Origin: TA-21 sp035620895
Lineage (GTDB): Archaea; Thermoproteota; Nitrososphaeria; Nitrososphaerales; Nitrososphaeraceae
NCBI GenBank assembly: GCA_035620895.1
Contig: DASPFY010000022.1
Location: 29,957-93,956 of the forward strand
Direction: 5' to 3'
Length of the DNA: 64,000 nucleotides
Part shown: piece by piece, positions 17,790 to 25,803 of the stretch
Layout: each line of letters opens with the position of its first letter
Numbering within the stretch: position 1 is the first letter of the stretch
Position numbers and translations under genes: made by a program
Notes under the pieces: model-generated
What the model saw: only the letters and a program-made list of their open reading frames with translations
What the model was told of the DNA's origin: nothing
Databases searched by the model: none

Positions 17790-18671
17790 ATGAAGATACC
17801 AGACGAAGTTCAAGCCTTCCTGAGCAAAAACAGTGACTTGGAACTAGGCCTTATAGGTTGTAGGGCTGATAGCTCTCATGTTTCGTATGATTGTTGTGAA
17901 TATGATATAGCTGTTCTTGGAAGCAACGGAAACGGCTATGATAAAAAAATAATGCAGCTTGGACATAACACACTAGAATTTTTGCATTTTCCAAACTATC
18001 AAAAATATGGTCATAGTGACATTTCACTTTTCAACATGATAAAAATAGAGAAGTCAAGTGCCCTGTTCATTTCTCCACACCCGCCAAAGATAGATAGAAA
18101 AACTTGGTATATTTCAGCAGGAAAACGTAGAGTCGTTGATTCACTTTTTAATGTCTCTAAAAATGGTAATACTAAATCGGAATCAAATGCCTCTCTTGCC
18201 TCGCTCAACCTAAAAATAGCAGCATACGCTCTCATTGAAGGTATCATTTTAATATCCCAAACAAGACCTATGCCCATTCATGAATTAAACCAGTTACGCC
18301 AGGTCGAAGTTCGCAAAGATTTCATAAATGAAGCTATTCAAGTCTGTATCGAATGCTTGGGAATAGAGAGGGCTACAAGAACAATAATAAATAGATCCTT
18401 TAAGGCTCTAAAAGAAATCCTCAAAGAAAGATATGATGTTGAACTCTTATCATCAAAAATTAATTATTTACTGAAACAAGGATTACTTGCTGATTCCTAT
18501 TACTACATAGGTAAACTAGTATGTAGCCATCTTGAAAAAAGGGATAATGCCTCTCAGCTGAACTATCACAAGCTTAACAGCATAGCTTTAGACCTAACAA
18601 ATGATCATGAAAAGGTAAAGAAGTTGTCTGCGTTGGTAAAACGCGACTGCAAGCTTATACTGAAAAATTAA
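17790..18671 (+). CDS. Conserved hypothetical protein, possibly nucleotidyltransferase-like fold
   Basis: The 293-residue protein has no clear family match. Residues 18-43 (LGLIGCRADSSHVSYDCCEYDIAVLG) resemble the G-S and D-x-D layout of nucleotidyltransferase folds, but the usual GS(x)10DxD spacing is not clean. The second half is helical (YALIEGIILISQTRPMPIHEL, SFKALKEILKERYDVELL), as in NTP transferase-HEPN-like arrangements. The start follows a triple repeat of GAAGAAAT at 17773-17790. Its 3' end overlaps the convergent zinc-ribbon gene by 4 nt. Confidence 0.6.
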   Translation: MKIPDEVQAFLSKNSDLELGLIGCRADSSHVSYDCCEYDIAVLGSNGNGYDKKIMQLGHNTLEFLHFPNYQKYGHSDISLFNMIKIEKSSALFISPHPPKIDRKTWYISAGKRRVVDSLFNVSKNGNTKSESNASLASLNLKIAAYALIEGIILISQTRPMPIHELNQLRQVEVRKDFINEAIQVCIECLGIERATRTIINRSFKALKEILKERYDVELLSSKINYLLKQGLLADSYYYIGKLVCSHLEKRDNASQLNYHKLNSIALDLTNDHEKVKKLSALVKRDCKLILKN

Positions 18672-18922
18672 GCAATAGGAGCAGCAACCAAAATTGGTTC
18701 AATCTCCTTTACCCTTCGGGCCCTTAATTTAGCCTTGTATTTCAGGTTCCTAGGCTTTGTTCTCAGTCTATATCCACAACATGGACACCACAGTCCATCC
18801 CATTTTATGAAAATTTCGCATATCTGGCAGCGCTTTTGACCGCTTACATACCTTCCTGAACCGACCGGCTTTTGGGCTTTATGTCGTATACATATTCCTT
18901 TGCAAGTCATCTTTCCTTCCAT
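18668..18922 (-). CDS. Small zinc-ribbon protein conserved in ammonia-oxidising archaea
   Basis: With the start at ATG 18922 the protein has 84 residues. It has cysteine pairs CKGIC, CQIC and CPCC around ICIRHKAQKPVGSGRY and FIKWDGLWCPCCG, followed by a strongly basic tail (RTKPRNLKYKAKLRARR). A longer frame begins at 18958, but a TATA-like ATTTAAATA at about 18944-18952 sits inside that extension, 22-30 nt before ATG 18922, so the short form is preferred. ATG 18910 is also possible. Proteins of this kind are multi-copy and highly conserved in Nitrososphaera-type genomes. Function is unknown; nucleic-acid binding is an inference. Confidence 0.75.
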   Translation of the reverse strand: MEGKMTCKGICIRHKAQKPVGSGRYVSGQKRCQICEIFIKWDGLWCPCCGYRLRTKPRNLKYKAKLRARRVKEIEPILVAAPIA

Positions 18923-19047
18923 ATATAAAAAACATCTCAAGTATTTAAATATGAACATAAATTTTACAATATTTTGAACATTGCTGATTTATTTCATCAA
19001 TTTTTTACATGTTGGAGAAAAAGAAAATAAAAAAAATATGTTTTTTT

Positions 19048-19302
19048 TTAACTAACTTTTATAGATTTGGTCTGAAAGGCTTCATTCATTGTAAGATATT
19101 CATCCAGTCTCATCTTAATGTCGTCTGGTTGAGTATCATCCATGCCTGAAAAGCCTGCGTCAAACGTAATCTTGTTGCCAGAGACTGACACATTTTCAAT
19201 TTCCATGTCCGCGTAGATATTTGCCAGTTCATCTACCCACGCCTTGCCTTCATCTTGGTTTAATCCGTTAGCTTCTATCGCTACTTTACACATTTTAGTC
19301 AA
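19048..19302 (-). CDS. Conserved small acidic protein, 84 residues
   Basis: The protein is soluble, with alternating helices and strands (ANGLNQDEGKAWVDELANIY; ENVSVSGNKITFDAGF). I do not recognise a family. The start is either ATG 19302 or ATG 19293 (MCKVAIEANG). An AT-rich promoter lies in 19303-19380. A poly-T run at 19039-19047 (plus-strand coordinates TTTTTTTTT, just past the stop on the minus strand as A-run) does not look like a minus-strand terminator. Codon use is normal for the region. Confidence 0.65.
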   Translation of the reverse strand: MTKMCKVAIEANGLNQDEGKAWVDELANIYADMEIENVSVSGNKITFDAGFSGMDDTQPDDIKMRLDEYLTMNEAFQTKSIKVS

Positions 19303-19418
19303 TCAAATTCACTAAAGAAAAGTTTGAATTGGAGATTTATAAAGTTGACGTATTAAATCTGCAATCTTTGCATATGGATTTAAACCTTAATTGAACCTAA
19401 TTGTGTTTCCTGTATGTG

Positions 19419-19580
19419 TTAAGCTTCCTCAAATCCCCAATACTTGACTAGCTCTTTTTCAAACTTTGTAAATTGCTCGTCACTCAGAGGGTCTCCACAA
19501 TTTTTGTGCGACGCTATTACTTTCATTCCCATGAGCTTAAAATCTACCTCGTAGAAATGAACGCTAGGACAATCGCACAT
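19419..19580 (-). CDS. Micro-protein of 53 residues, hypothetical
   Basis: I translated this frame by hand from ATG 19580: it begins MCDCPSVHFYEVDFKLMG, contains ASHKNCGDPLSDEQF and ends KYWGFEEA. The CxC plus a later HKNC could bind metal. The TAA is at 19419-19421. It is below usual gene-calling length, but its amino-acid pattern looks coding. It is the same kind of tiny Cys-bearing protein seen elsewhere in the window. Function unknown. Confidence 0.55.
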   Translation of the reverse strand: MCDCPSVHFYEVDFKLMGMKVIASHKNCGDPLSDEQFTKFEKELVKYWGFEEA

Positions 19581-19691
19581 TTGCTATTTTTGATTTACGC
19601 ATCTCTTATTAGTTTATCTAAATTTTCTAGGTTCAACTAGCTTAATTGGTGGATGACAATTCTAAAAGTTTATGAGTGCGTTTCCTAATTT

Positions 19692-20783
19692 ATGAGAACT
19701 ATGGGCAAGTTTTATTCTCACTTACAATTTCCGTTATGCAAACCAATTGTTGTTTTGTTTGTATTATTTTCTACGGCTTTGATATTGGTAGTTTCTCAAT
19801 CAAACTTGAATAATGCATTTGCACAGGAAGATGGCCGATGGTATGTTGGTGATGGTGCAAAAAAAGACATGTATGTAACATACAAGGTGCAAGAGCAGGA
19901 TACAAATGCTGGCCGACCGTTTGATATGACAATTTATTTTAAGGAATATAATGACACTGGTAAATATTGGGTGGCTCCCACGTTTGTTGTGGACCAGGGA
20001 CGCGTAATCAACGGAACTCTCCACCTAAGTGACCTTGATTTAACAGCTTTAGGAACTTCTCAAATCCCTCCAGAGATGACAAAGTACAGGAGTGCTTATT
20101 CAAGTTCACTAAAGTGGCTTGCATCATTTGTCTCAAAGCCCGGTCAATCACTAACTGCGCAATATTGGGGCAAGATAGCATCAATAGGAGGGTCTCCCAT
20201 TTCACCTACGGGCAAGGCTACCATAACAACACCCGCAGGAACTTTCGATACCACCACAGTTGTATGGCACAAGGGAGTAGATAATACTATTTGGATTAAA
20301 GACGGATTTCCTTATCCCATAAAGGCACAGACATATGCCGATATTACAACAGGTAATCCTCCAACACAGTATGCGTTTGAATTGCTCGGAACAGGGCAGG
20401 GACAACCTAAGCCACCTGAAAGCCAGGAACAAATCCCCGTACCGCCCCTAGAACAGAGAACAGAGCGTGGAACATATATCATCAGTCTTACATGGGAGCC
20501 TGTTACAATAAAAGCTGGTAACAATACCAAGTTTGGAATAATATTTTACGATGACAAGAAGAACATAGTTACTGATGTTGGGTATAATTTTGCAATTGTC
20601 GATGCTAATGGCCAACTTTTCTTTGCAAAGGATAATCAACTTGCAAGTGATGGAACTGCTATACAAAATGTAGTCTTCCAAAAGCCCGGACCAATGACAG
20701 TAAAGGTGCTCATATCACAAGCTGGTGCAAGTGGCCCAAGCAACTTTGTAGAATCCGGTCAGTTTGACATGGTTGTACAGTAA
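19692..20783 (+). CDS. Secreted protein of the archaeal surface-protein type
   Basis: The 363-residue protein has a signal peptide (hydrophobic residues about 17-37, cleavage near NAFAQE). The mature part is beta-rich. One section (KATITTPAGTFDTTTVVW, DGFPYPIKAQTYAD) is paralogous to a section of the next gene. A Pro/Gln-rich linker (PPESQEQIPVPPLEQR) separates it from a C-terminal Ig-like domain of about 110 residues (TWEPVTIKAGNNTKFGIIFYD). No catalytic motif is visible. It probably acts at the cell surface. Confidence 0.7.
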   Translation: MRTMGKFYSHLQFPLCKPIVVLFVLFSTALILVVSQSNLNNAFAQEDGRWYVGDGAKKDMYVTYKVQEQDTNAGRPFDMTIYFKEYNDTGKYWVAPTFVVDQGRVINGTLHLSDLDLTALGTSQIPPEMTKYRSAYSSSLKWLASFVSKPGQSLTAQYWGKIASIGGSPISPTGKATITTPAGTFDTTTVVWHKGVDNTIWIKDGFPYPIKAQTYADITTGNPPTQYAFELLGTGQGQPKPPESQEQIPVPPLEQRTERGTYIISLTWEPVTIKAGNNTKFGIIFYDDKKNIVTDVGYNFAIVDANGQLFFAKDNQLASDGTAIQNVVFQKPGPMTVKVLISQAGASGPSNFVESGQFDMVVQ

Positions 20784-20848
20784 TCCTTTTTTTGGTTTTT
20801 GGGATATACTTCATTTTTAAAGTCTGATTTGGATTCATAGTAACATCA

Positions 20849-21559
20849 ATGACCCCAAAAAGAATAATATTTCTAGCTTCAGGAATATTTGCAGCAATAG
20901 GAATTCTAGTAAGTGTAGTAATAATTGCCATAAACGGTGGTTTTTCAGGGGGTGGAAATGGGCCTTCCATTTTCAATCCACCTACGTCAAAAGACCTGTG
21001 GACAATTGGGAGCAACATAGACGATGGGATGAATCTGACATATTCGCTGACAACCGCATTAGGAGGCAAGTCAAACCTCAAAGATTCAATGGTCTCAATG
21101 GCTTTTGATGATATGCAAGACAAATGGAATATAAATTTCAATATAAAGAATGGCAGTAGTAGTAATAGTGCAGTCAAAGAAGTTAGTGCCAACTTTTCCA
21201 AAAAAAAACTCCTGAGAACAGACCCAATTAGTCATGAAAACGAATCGTTAATTCAGCCAATAGAAGGATCAATATTGGTTGTACGTGATCTTGCAAAGGA
21301 ACCCAGATATCTTGTTGTTGGGGCAATTTGGGACAAGATATTCACAGGTTCATCTACAAAAGATGTAAGAATAGAAGGTACTGAAAAAATCACTACTCCT
21401 GCAGATACCTTTGATGTTTATGCGCTGCAATACAAAGTAGGTAACTCGATAAGCAAGATTTATTTGAACAAGAATTTACCTTTTCCAGTAAAGGCTCAAG
21501 TTTACGATGAAAATGACAAAATTCTGTATGAATATGAACTGCAGAGCATATCAAGATGA
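20849..21559 (+). CDS. Membrane-anchored protein paralogous to the upstream secreted protein
   Basis: The 236-residue protein starts with one uncleaved-looking membrane segment (residues about 6-28, FLASGIFAAIGILVSVVIIA) followed by a Gly-rich linker and an external domain. KITTPADTFDVYALQY and LPFPVKAQVYDENDKI align with ITTPAGTFDTTTVVW and FPYPIKAQTYAD in the preceding gene, so the two share a domain and probably arose by duplication. The 65-bp gap and shared direction suggest co-expression. Function unknown. Confidence 0.65.
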   Translation: MTPKRIIFLASGIFAAIGILVSVVIIAINGGFSGGGNGPSIFNPPTSKDLWTIGSNIDDGMNLTYSLTTALGGKSNLKDSMVSMAFDDMQDKWNINFNIKNGSSSNSAVKEVSANFSKKKLLRTDPISHENESLIQPIEGSILVVRDLAKEPRYLVVGAIWDKIFTGSSTKDVRIEGTEKITTPADTFDVYALQYKVGNSISKIYLNKNLPFPVKAQVYDENDKILYEYELQSISR

Positions 21560-21709
21560 ATGAATTAAATTGAAGTATTTTCACAAAAACTATAATGAAT
21601 TTATGTTCCTAGTATTAGAAAGTTTGAATAATTATTATTTGTATTTGCATTTTCTATGCAATCATCACCCGATAACATTTTATAATCCAACTGCAGTGAC
21701 CATTACCAA

Positions 21710-22513
21710 ATGATTGAGACACTGAAAACTGCATGCGTGGAAGTTAGAAAGAGCGTAAAAGACCTAGTTGGGACTCCAGAAGGTAACACAAAAATGAGTG
21801 TTGGAGCAGGCGGGGACATTTCAAGAAAAATAGACTTGATAGCAGAAAAAAAAGTAATAGATATATTAAAGGAATCGGGCAAAAATCCTACAATAATCGG
21901 AGAAGAGTGTGGAATCATCAATGGTAACGATAATGATGGATATATAATTATGGATGCGATTGATGGAACGACTAATGTTACAAGGTCAATTCCTTTTAAT
22001 TGCTGTTCACTAGCCTATGCTACTGATTCCAGGATTAGCTCAGTTGTAGATGCTGCTATAATTGATATTGCAAGAGGAGATCTGTATTATGCTTCAAAAG
22101 ATAAGGGTGCCTTTCTCAATGGTAATAAAATATCTATCAGAAAAACTGACAGTGTAAAAGAAGATGAAATGATTGCAGGTGTCAATATCTCTGGAATTTC
22201 ACAAGAGTTGTTGCATTCAATAGGTCCAATTATTTCAAAACTAAATCACATCAGAGTTTTTGGAGCAAATGCACTAGAACTATGTTTTCTGGCAAGGGGA
22301 TATCTTGACATGTTCATGGACTTGAGGGATAAGATTAGACCAACTGACATGGCCGCCGCTTTTCTAATAGTCAAAGAGGCCGGTGGGCTTGTCCTAGATA
22401 AGGCCGGCAATGCATTTGACTCTGAATTATCTTTTGGTAATAGATTTTCGTTTATTGCTGTCTCTGACATCAAGATCTTCAATCTGTTTGCACAAGACTT
22501 TCAATTTAAATAA
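21710..22513 (+). CDS. Inositol-monophosphatase family phosphatase (archaeal IMPase/FBPase type)
   Basis: The 267-residue protein has the Mg-site motifs of the family: IIGEECG (Glu), IMDAIDGTTN (the DxxDGT motif) and RPTDMAAAFLIVKEAGG (last Asp). Archaeal members dephosphorylate inositol-1-phosphate and often fructose-1,6-bisphosphate; the sequence does not tell which. AAxxxM-type spacing and length (about 265) are normal. It is followed closely by the convergent tRNA-Asp gene. Confidence 0.88.
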   Translation: MIETLKTACVEVRKSVKDLVGTPEGNTKMSVGAGGDISRKIDLIAEKKVIDILKESGKNPTIIGEECGIINGNDNDGYIIMDAIDGTTNVTRSIPFNCCSLAYATDSRISSVVDAAIIDIARGDLYYASKDKGAFLNGNKISIRKTDSVKEDEMIAGVNISGISQELLHSIGPIISKLNHIRVFGANALELCFLARGYLDMFMDLRDKIRPTDMAAAFLIVKEAGGLVLDKAGNAFDSELSFGNRFSFIAVSDIKIFNLFAQDFQFK

Positions 22514-22529
22514 ATAAATAAAAAAGAGG

Positions 22530-22641
22530 CGCCCGGGCCGGGATTCGAACCCGGGTCGAAGGAGTGACAGTCCCCCATACTAGACCGGACTTTATGTTTC
22601 AATAGTTTTAGAATTCCATTGAAACTCTATACTACCCGGGC
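22530..22641 (-). tRNA. tRNA-Asp (anticodon GTC) with a 37-nt intron in the D-loop
   Basis: Read on the minus strand, the acceptor strands GCCCGGG (22641-22635) and CCCGGGC (22537-22531) pair. The anticodon loop CTGTCAC (22570-22564) is uninterrupted, with anticodon GTC at 22568-22566. The T-arm is CCGGG-TTCGAAT-CCCGG and the discriminator is G; CCA is not encoded. The D-arm has stem GTAT/GTAT, but its loop is 48 nt instead of 11. Removing 37 nt (about 22590-22626) restores the normal loop AGTCCGGTCTA. The intron carries an inverted repeat GTTTCAAT/ATTGAAAC. Archaeal splicing endonucleases are known to remove introns at such non-canonical sites. Confidence 0.9.
22590..22626 (-). other. Non-canonical tRNA-Asp D-loop intron
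   Basis: This is the 37-nt segment that must be removed for a normal D-loop. The ends are ambiguous by 1-2 nt because AG occurs at both borders. The internal 8-bp inverted repeat GTTTCAAT/ATTGAAAC would close a hairpin, compatible with a relaxed bulge-helix-bulge substrate. Confidence 0.75.
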
Positions 22642-22781
22642 GCATTGAAAAAGTTCCTACTCTACAATTAATATGTTTTCTTAATATCTTCTTGATATTA
22701 CTGGTAATTCCTGGCGTTTGGGATCAATATTTGGCTAAACATTAAATATACTACGGTACACGCTATTCAGAAATATAATAT

Positions 22782-22869
22782 GGGCCCGTAGCTCAGCCAG
22801 GTAGAGTACCGGACTTTTATCATTTCGGAAGAAATCCGGCTGTCTCGGGTTCGAATCCCGACGGGCCCG
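22782..22869 (+). tRNA. tRNA-Lys (anticodon TTT) with a 14-nt intron
   Basis: The acceptor GGGCCCG (22782-22788) pairs with CGGGCCC (22862-22868), and the discriminator is G. The D-arm is GCTC-AGCCAGGTA-GAGT. Anticodon stem CCGGA/TCCGG encloses loop CTTTTA-A, with anticodon TTT at 22816-22818 and an intron at 22820-22833 in the canonical 37/38 position. T-arm is TCGGG-TTCGAAT-CCCGA. A TATA-like TTAAATATAC lies at about 22742-22751. Its 3' end (TTCGAATCCCGACGGGCCCG) is the sequence whose variants recur across the next 40 kb, so it is the probable integration target. Confidence 0.93.
22820..22833 (+). other. Canonical-position intron of tRNA-Lys
   Basis: The 14 nt TCATTTCGGAAGAA sit between tRNA positions 37 and 38. 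Excision restores the 7-nt anticodon loop CTTTTAA. Confidence 0.8.
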
Positions 22870-22939
22870 TTAACTACTCGGGTTCATATACTTGTATAGA
22901 AGATAGAATAAGCATAGAACGGAGACTGGAGAAAGAAAG

Positions 22940-23092
22940 ATGACGGTGAGGCTATCTACCACTATTAGCAACATTGAGAAGATTGTTTCGAATGAGCAAA
23001 ATGTGGAAATAATAAAGAGATTCTTCTTATCGTATCATTTCTCATTAGACCAAGTTACTCAAGATTTTAGTAGATCACTTTCCATAGTTTAA
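22940..23092 (+). pseudogene. Truncated tyrosine recombinase (integrase) N-terminus, copy 1
   Basis: The frame encodes only 50 residues, beginning MTVRLSTTISNIEKIV. The first 27 or so residues match the fragment at 44238-44471, then diverge. The sequence type (a helical SAM-like N-domain after a short basic start) is that of archaeal XerC/D-like integrases, but the core and catalytic Arg/His/Tyr residues are absent. It lies 71 nt after the tRNA-Lys 3' end, the place expected for an integrase next to an att site. Confidence 0.6.
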
Positions 23093-23094
23093 TA

Positions 23095-24066
23095 ATGGAA
23101 CCTGTAATTCGCTCCTTAAGAGATGCTGATCTAAAAGAAGCAGATTCCATTTTTAGACTATCGTTTGGCACATTTCTTGGATTGCCTGACCCTATGAGTT
23201 TCTTTGGCGATACAGACTACATCGGTACACGATTTAGGGCGGATCCTACATTGTCACTGGCTGCAGAGATGAATGGAAATTTTGTAGGATCAAACTTTAT
23301 CGCAAATTGGGGCAGTGTAGGAATATTTGGGCCACTCACAATCCATCCCGATCTTTGGGACAAAGGCATTGCAAAACGTTTGTTAGATAAGACAATGGAG
23401 ATCTTTAAAGAACTAAAAACTAAACACATTGGACTCTTCACCTTCTCCAACAGCCCTAAACATATCCACCTTTACCAAAAGTACGACTTTTGGCCTAGGT
23501 TTCTTACCGCAGTTATGTCAAAACCTGTAATGTCAGAGTACGCAGAGAAAAAAAGCCAAGAGAAAATAAGTTGGACCAAATATTCTGACATCCAAAAAGA
23601 GCAAACTTCAGAGATTCTTGACAACTGTTCTTCTCTAACAGATTCGATATATGATGGACTAGATCTCAAGATTGAAATACTATCTGTGGCAGATCAGAAA
23701 CTTGGAGATACAATTCTCTTGACTGATAACAAAAGTAACAAGTTGGTAGGTCTAGCCGTCTGTCACTGTGGACCAAAAACCGAGGCTGGAAGCAATACAT
23801 GCTATGTCAAGTTTGGTTCGGTGACAGCAAGTGGAGACCGGTTCAAATCTGCTAATTTTGATGACCTTATTGATTACTGTGAACATTTTGCGGCATCCAA
23901 GGGACTATCTAAACTTGCTGCTGGAGTTAATCTAGGTAACTTGGCGGCCTACAGAAAAATGATTTCCAAGGGGTTCAGGACTGAATTCCAGGGCGTCATG
24001 ATGACTAAAAATAATGATCCAGGGTATCATATTGAAGACGTCTATGCAATCGATGATTGGAGATAG
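23095..24066 (+). CDS. GNAT-family N-acetyltransferase (tandem GNAT)
   Basis: The 323-residue protein begins with a GNAT domain: IRSLRDADLKEADSIF, then the acetyl-CoA-binding strand and loop GPLTIHPDLWDKGIAKRLLD (motif A, with the Q/RxxGxG/A-like IHPDLWDKGIAK) and LYQKYDFWPRF. A second, weaker GNAT-like half follows (KLAAGVNLGNLAAYRKMISKGF). It should acetylate a small molecule or protein amine; the acceptor is unknown. Its ATG begins 2 nt after the stop of the integrase fragment, so it was probably brought in with, or fused next to, the element end. Confidence 0.8.
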   Translation: MEPVIRSLRDADLKEADSIFRLSFGTFLGLPDPMSFFGDTDYIGTRFRADPTLSLAAEMNGNFVGSNFIANWGSVGIFGPLTIHPDLWDKGIAKRLLDKTMEIFKELKTKHIGLFTFSNSPKHIHLYQKYDFWPRFLTAVMSKPVMSEYAEKKSQEKISWTKYSDIQKEQTSEILDNCSSLTDSIYDGLDLKIEILSVADQKLGDTILLTDNKSNKLVGLAVCHCGPKTEAGSNTCYVKFGSVTASGDRFKSANFDDLIDYCEHFAASKGLSKLAAGVNLGNLAAYRKMISKGFRTEFQGVMMTKNNDPGYHIEDVYAIDDWR

Positions 24067-24131
24067 ATTAAAGGCAAATTTATCACAGACACAGAATTTC
24101 AACGATAATATTCAATCATTGGTCCTCGCGT

Positions 24132-24169
24132 TCCAGACCCGAATCGTTAAGAATTCGAATCCCGACGGA
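24132..24169 (+). repeat. tRNA-Lys-tail remnant, family B-like (degenerate)
   Basis: The segment contains CCCGAATCGTTAAG followed by AATTCGAATCCCGACGG. The last 14 nt match the tRNA-Lys T-loop and 3' acceptor strand, and the first part resembles the family B core CCGAATTGTTAACAA. Confidence 0.6.
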
Positions 24170-24360
24170 TTTGAATGAAAAATAAGTTATTAGAAATGAT
24201 CTAGAAAATATGTCGTTACTATAAATTATTTCAAACATGAAGAAGATGGTTTTTCTAAAATGGTCCCACAATAAGTATAAGACAATTTAGTATCTAATTT
24301 TTTGTATATTTTGCAACATTATGTCGAGATATTTCTTGCCGGAAAGAAAATAAATATTTC
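24170..24360. other. Non-coding gap
   Basis: AT-rich sequence between the att-like remnant and the nitroreductase remnant. I see no gene or strong structure in it. Confidence 0.4.
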
Positions 24361-24364
24361 TTGA

Positions 24365-24661
24365 AACGCCCGCATGTATTTAATTAAGAGACATCAGGCT
24401 AATGAGTACATTCCTATCGATCCCTATCAAACTTTTCTGGTCCTTCAACAGTATATCCTTATATGAGAGCACCTTTCGGCTTGACATAATCTGGCAAACC
24501 GAGAACCCAAGATACCTTTTGGTCCTCAAACGCCCTACAAAGTATGCACCAATTCCCTCGTTTACTGCAGTTAGTAACATGATCATAGAAGCAAACGTTC
24601 CATCTACGATACTATAGAATTCTTTGCCTCGAATATATGCCCCAAGTCGAAGGAGATCCAC
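24365..24661 (-). pseudogene. Broken nitroreductase-family gene (C-terminal part)
   Basis: On the minus strand, GKEFYSIVDGTFASMIMLL and AVNEGIGAYFVG are typical of the flavin nitroreductase fold. Directly after the FVG codons (near 24534) the reading frame is lost. Moving to another frame restores a family-like sequence, AFEDQKVSWVLGLPDYVKP, then KGALI, an in-frame TAA, and GYTVEGPEKFDRDR before a TAG. So there is at least one frameshift and one nonsense change, and the N-terminal two thirds are missing. FMN-dependent activity is not possible from this locus. Confidence 0.75.
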
Positions 24662-24665
24662 TATA

Positions 24666-24971
24666 TCACATTCTCATGGTTTCCTTGCTAATCTGTACCC
24701 GTATGATTCTTTTTCCCTGATTGTCATCTACAGCGTCTAATGTCGTTTGCCAGTTGTTGTTAAATGCGTCTCGTAAAATGTCAAGGATTCCATAATAGAC
24801 TAAATCATTGACTCCAAAAGTAGCTTGGCCGAATCTGAATCCGAATCTTGTGCCAGGAAAAGTATCAAGGCTAATGATAAAATTAACATCAAAGAAATCG
24901 TTAGATGGTCTACGATCCTGTACTAGAATCGAGGTTATTTTTCCGGTAAATTGTAGCATTTCTATTCCCAT
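24666..24971 (-). CDS. Hypothetical protein, 101 residues
   Basis: I do not recognise it. It is beta-rich (MLQFTGKITSILVQDRR, FDVNFIISLDTFPGTRFGF) without a signal peptide. The start could be ATG 24971 or ATG 24959. It lies 48 nt downstream of the 260-residue gene on the same strand and may be the last gene of the M64-peptidase operon. Confidence 0.55.
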   Translation of the reverse strand: MGIEMLQFTGKITSILVQDRRPSNDFFDVNFIISLDTFPGTRFGFRFGQATFGVNDLVYYGILDILRDAFNNNWQTTLDAVDDNQGKRIIRVQISKETMRM

Positions 24972-25019
24972 ATTGTCATTATCACCTCCATTTCTGTCAA
25001 CATTCGATCACATTCACGC

Positions 25020-25802
25020 TCACGGCGTATAATGCCTAAAAAGTTCATAAATTTCTGTTTGTGATCGCTGTGAGAGACCGGTTATATCTATTCCTTTTAA
25101 CCGGGACACTTCATGTAGTTTATTTTTATACTGGTGAGTAAAAGATTTCTCCCCTATTATTTTATTTATGTGGCTCTTAACTTCGTATAACCCAATTTCT
25201 ACTTTTGGAAGTAGAGAGATAGACAAATCTTTAGCAGGGATATCAACATCAAATTCATAACTAGGAAGCTCCACAATGAAATGGCCTTCCTGACCGGGTA
25301 CTCCATAAGGATTGGGAAAAGATCTGTTAACACCAACATCCATTATTGACCCTGACGCGATGCGCCTTGTCGATAAAGTTACTTCATAGGCGTATTCACC
25401 ATCGATTCTATCTTCTATTATGAGTGGTCCGTCGAGCTTGTGTACATCAATCAATGTCATTTTTCCATCTTCTACATGTAAAGTTAAGCGAAGATACGCT
25501 CCACCTTTCTGTACCGAAGACTTCTGATTTATCTCCTTAAATTCTGCTGGTCTAGGATACTCGGCAGTAGTGCCCTTACGTCCATTTGTATTGTCTCTGC
25601 CTGCTTCTCCATCTCTGTTCTCTGGAATAGGACCCATTAACTTTTTGTCGCCTATCGCATGACCAAACCTGTACTTGCCAGTTGGCATGCTTACTATTTT
25701 TCGTTCAACAGGTACAAAATAATTTGAGGCTTGCATAAAAGAACGAATACTTGGATATTCAATAGCAGGAGATACACTACTTTCTTGTTTTAATTCGGGC
25801 AT
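25020..25802 (-). CDS. Hypothetical protein linked to the M64 peptidase, 260 residues
   Basis: No family is recognised. The central part is beta-rich (GGAYLRLTLHVEDGKMTLIDV, GPLIIEDRIDGEYAYEVTLS) and the last third contains helical, charged segments ending in SQRSQTEIYELFRHY. No signal peptide or transmembrane segment is visible. The start lies 1 nt after the stop region of the peptidase gene (25804), so the two are almost certainly co-translated. A role as partner, inhibitor or immunity factor of the peptidase is an idea from gene order only. Confidence 0.6.
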   Translation of the reverse strand: MPELKQESSVSPAIEYPSIRSFMQASNYFVPVERKIVSMPTGKYRFGHAIGDKKLMGPIPENRDGEAGRDNTNGRKGTTAEYPRPAEFKEINQKSSVQKGGAYLRLTLHVEDGKMTLIDVHKLDGPLIIEDRIDGEYAYEVTLSTRRIASGSIMDVGVNRSFPNPYGVPGQEGHFIVELPSYEFDVDIPAKDLSISLLPKVEIGLYEVKSHINKIIGEKSFTHQYKNKLHEVSRLKGIDITGLSQRSQTEIYELFRHYTP

Positions 25803-25803
25803 T

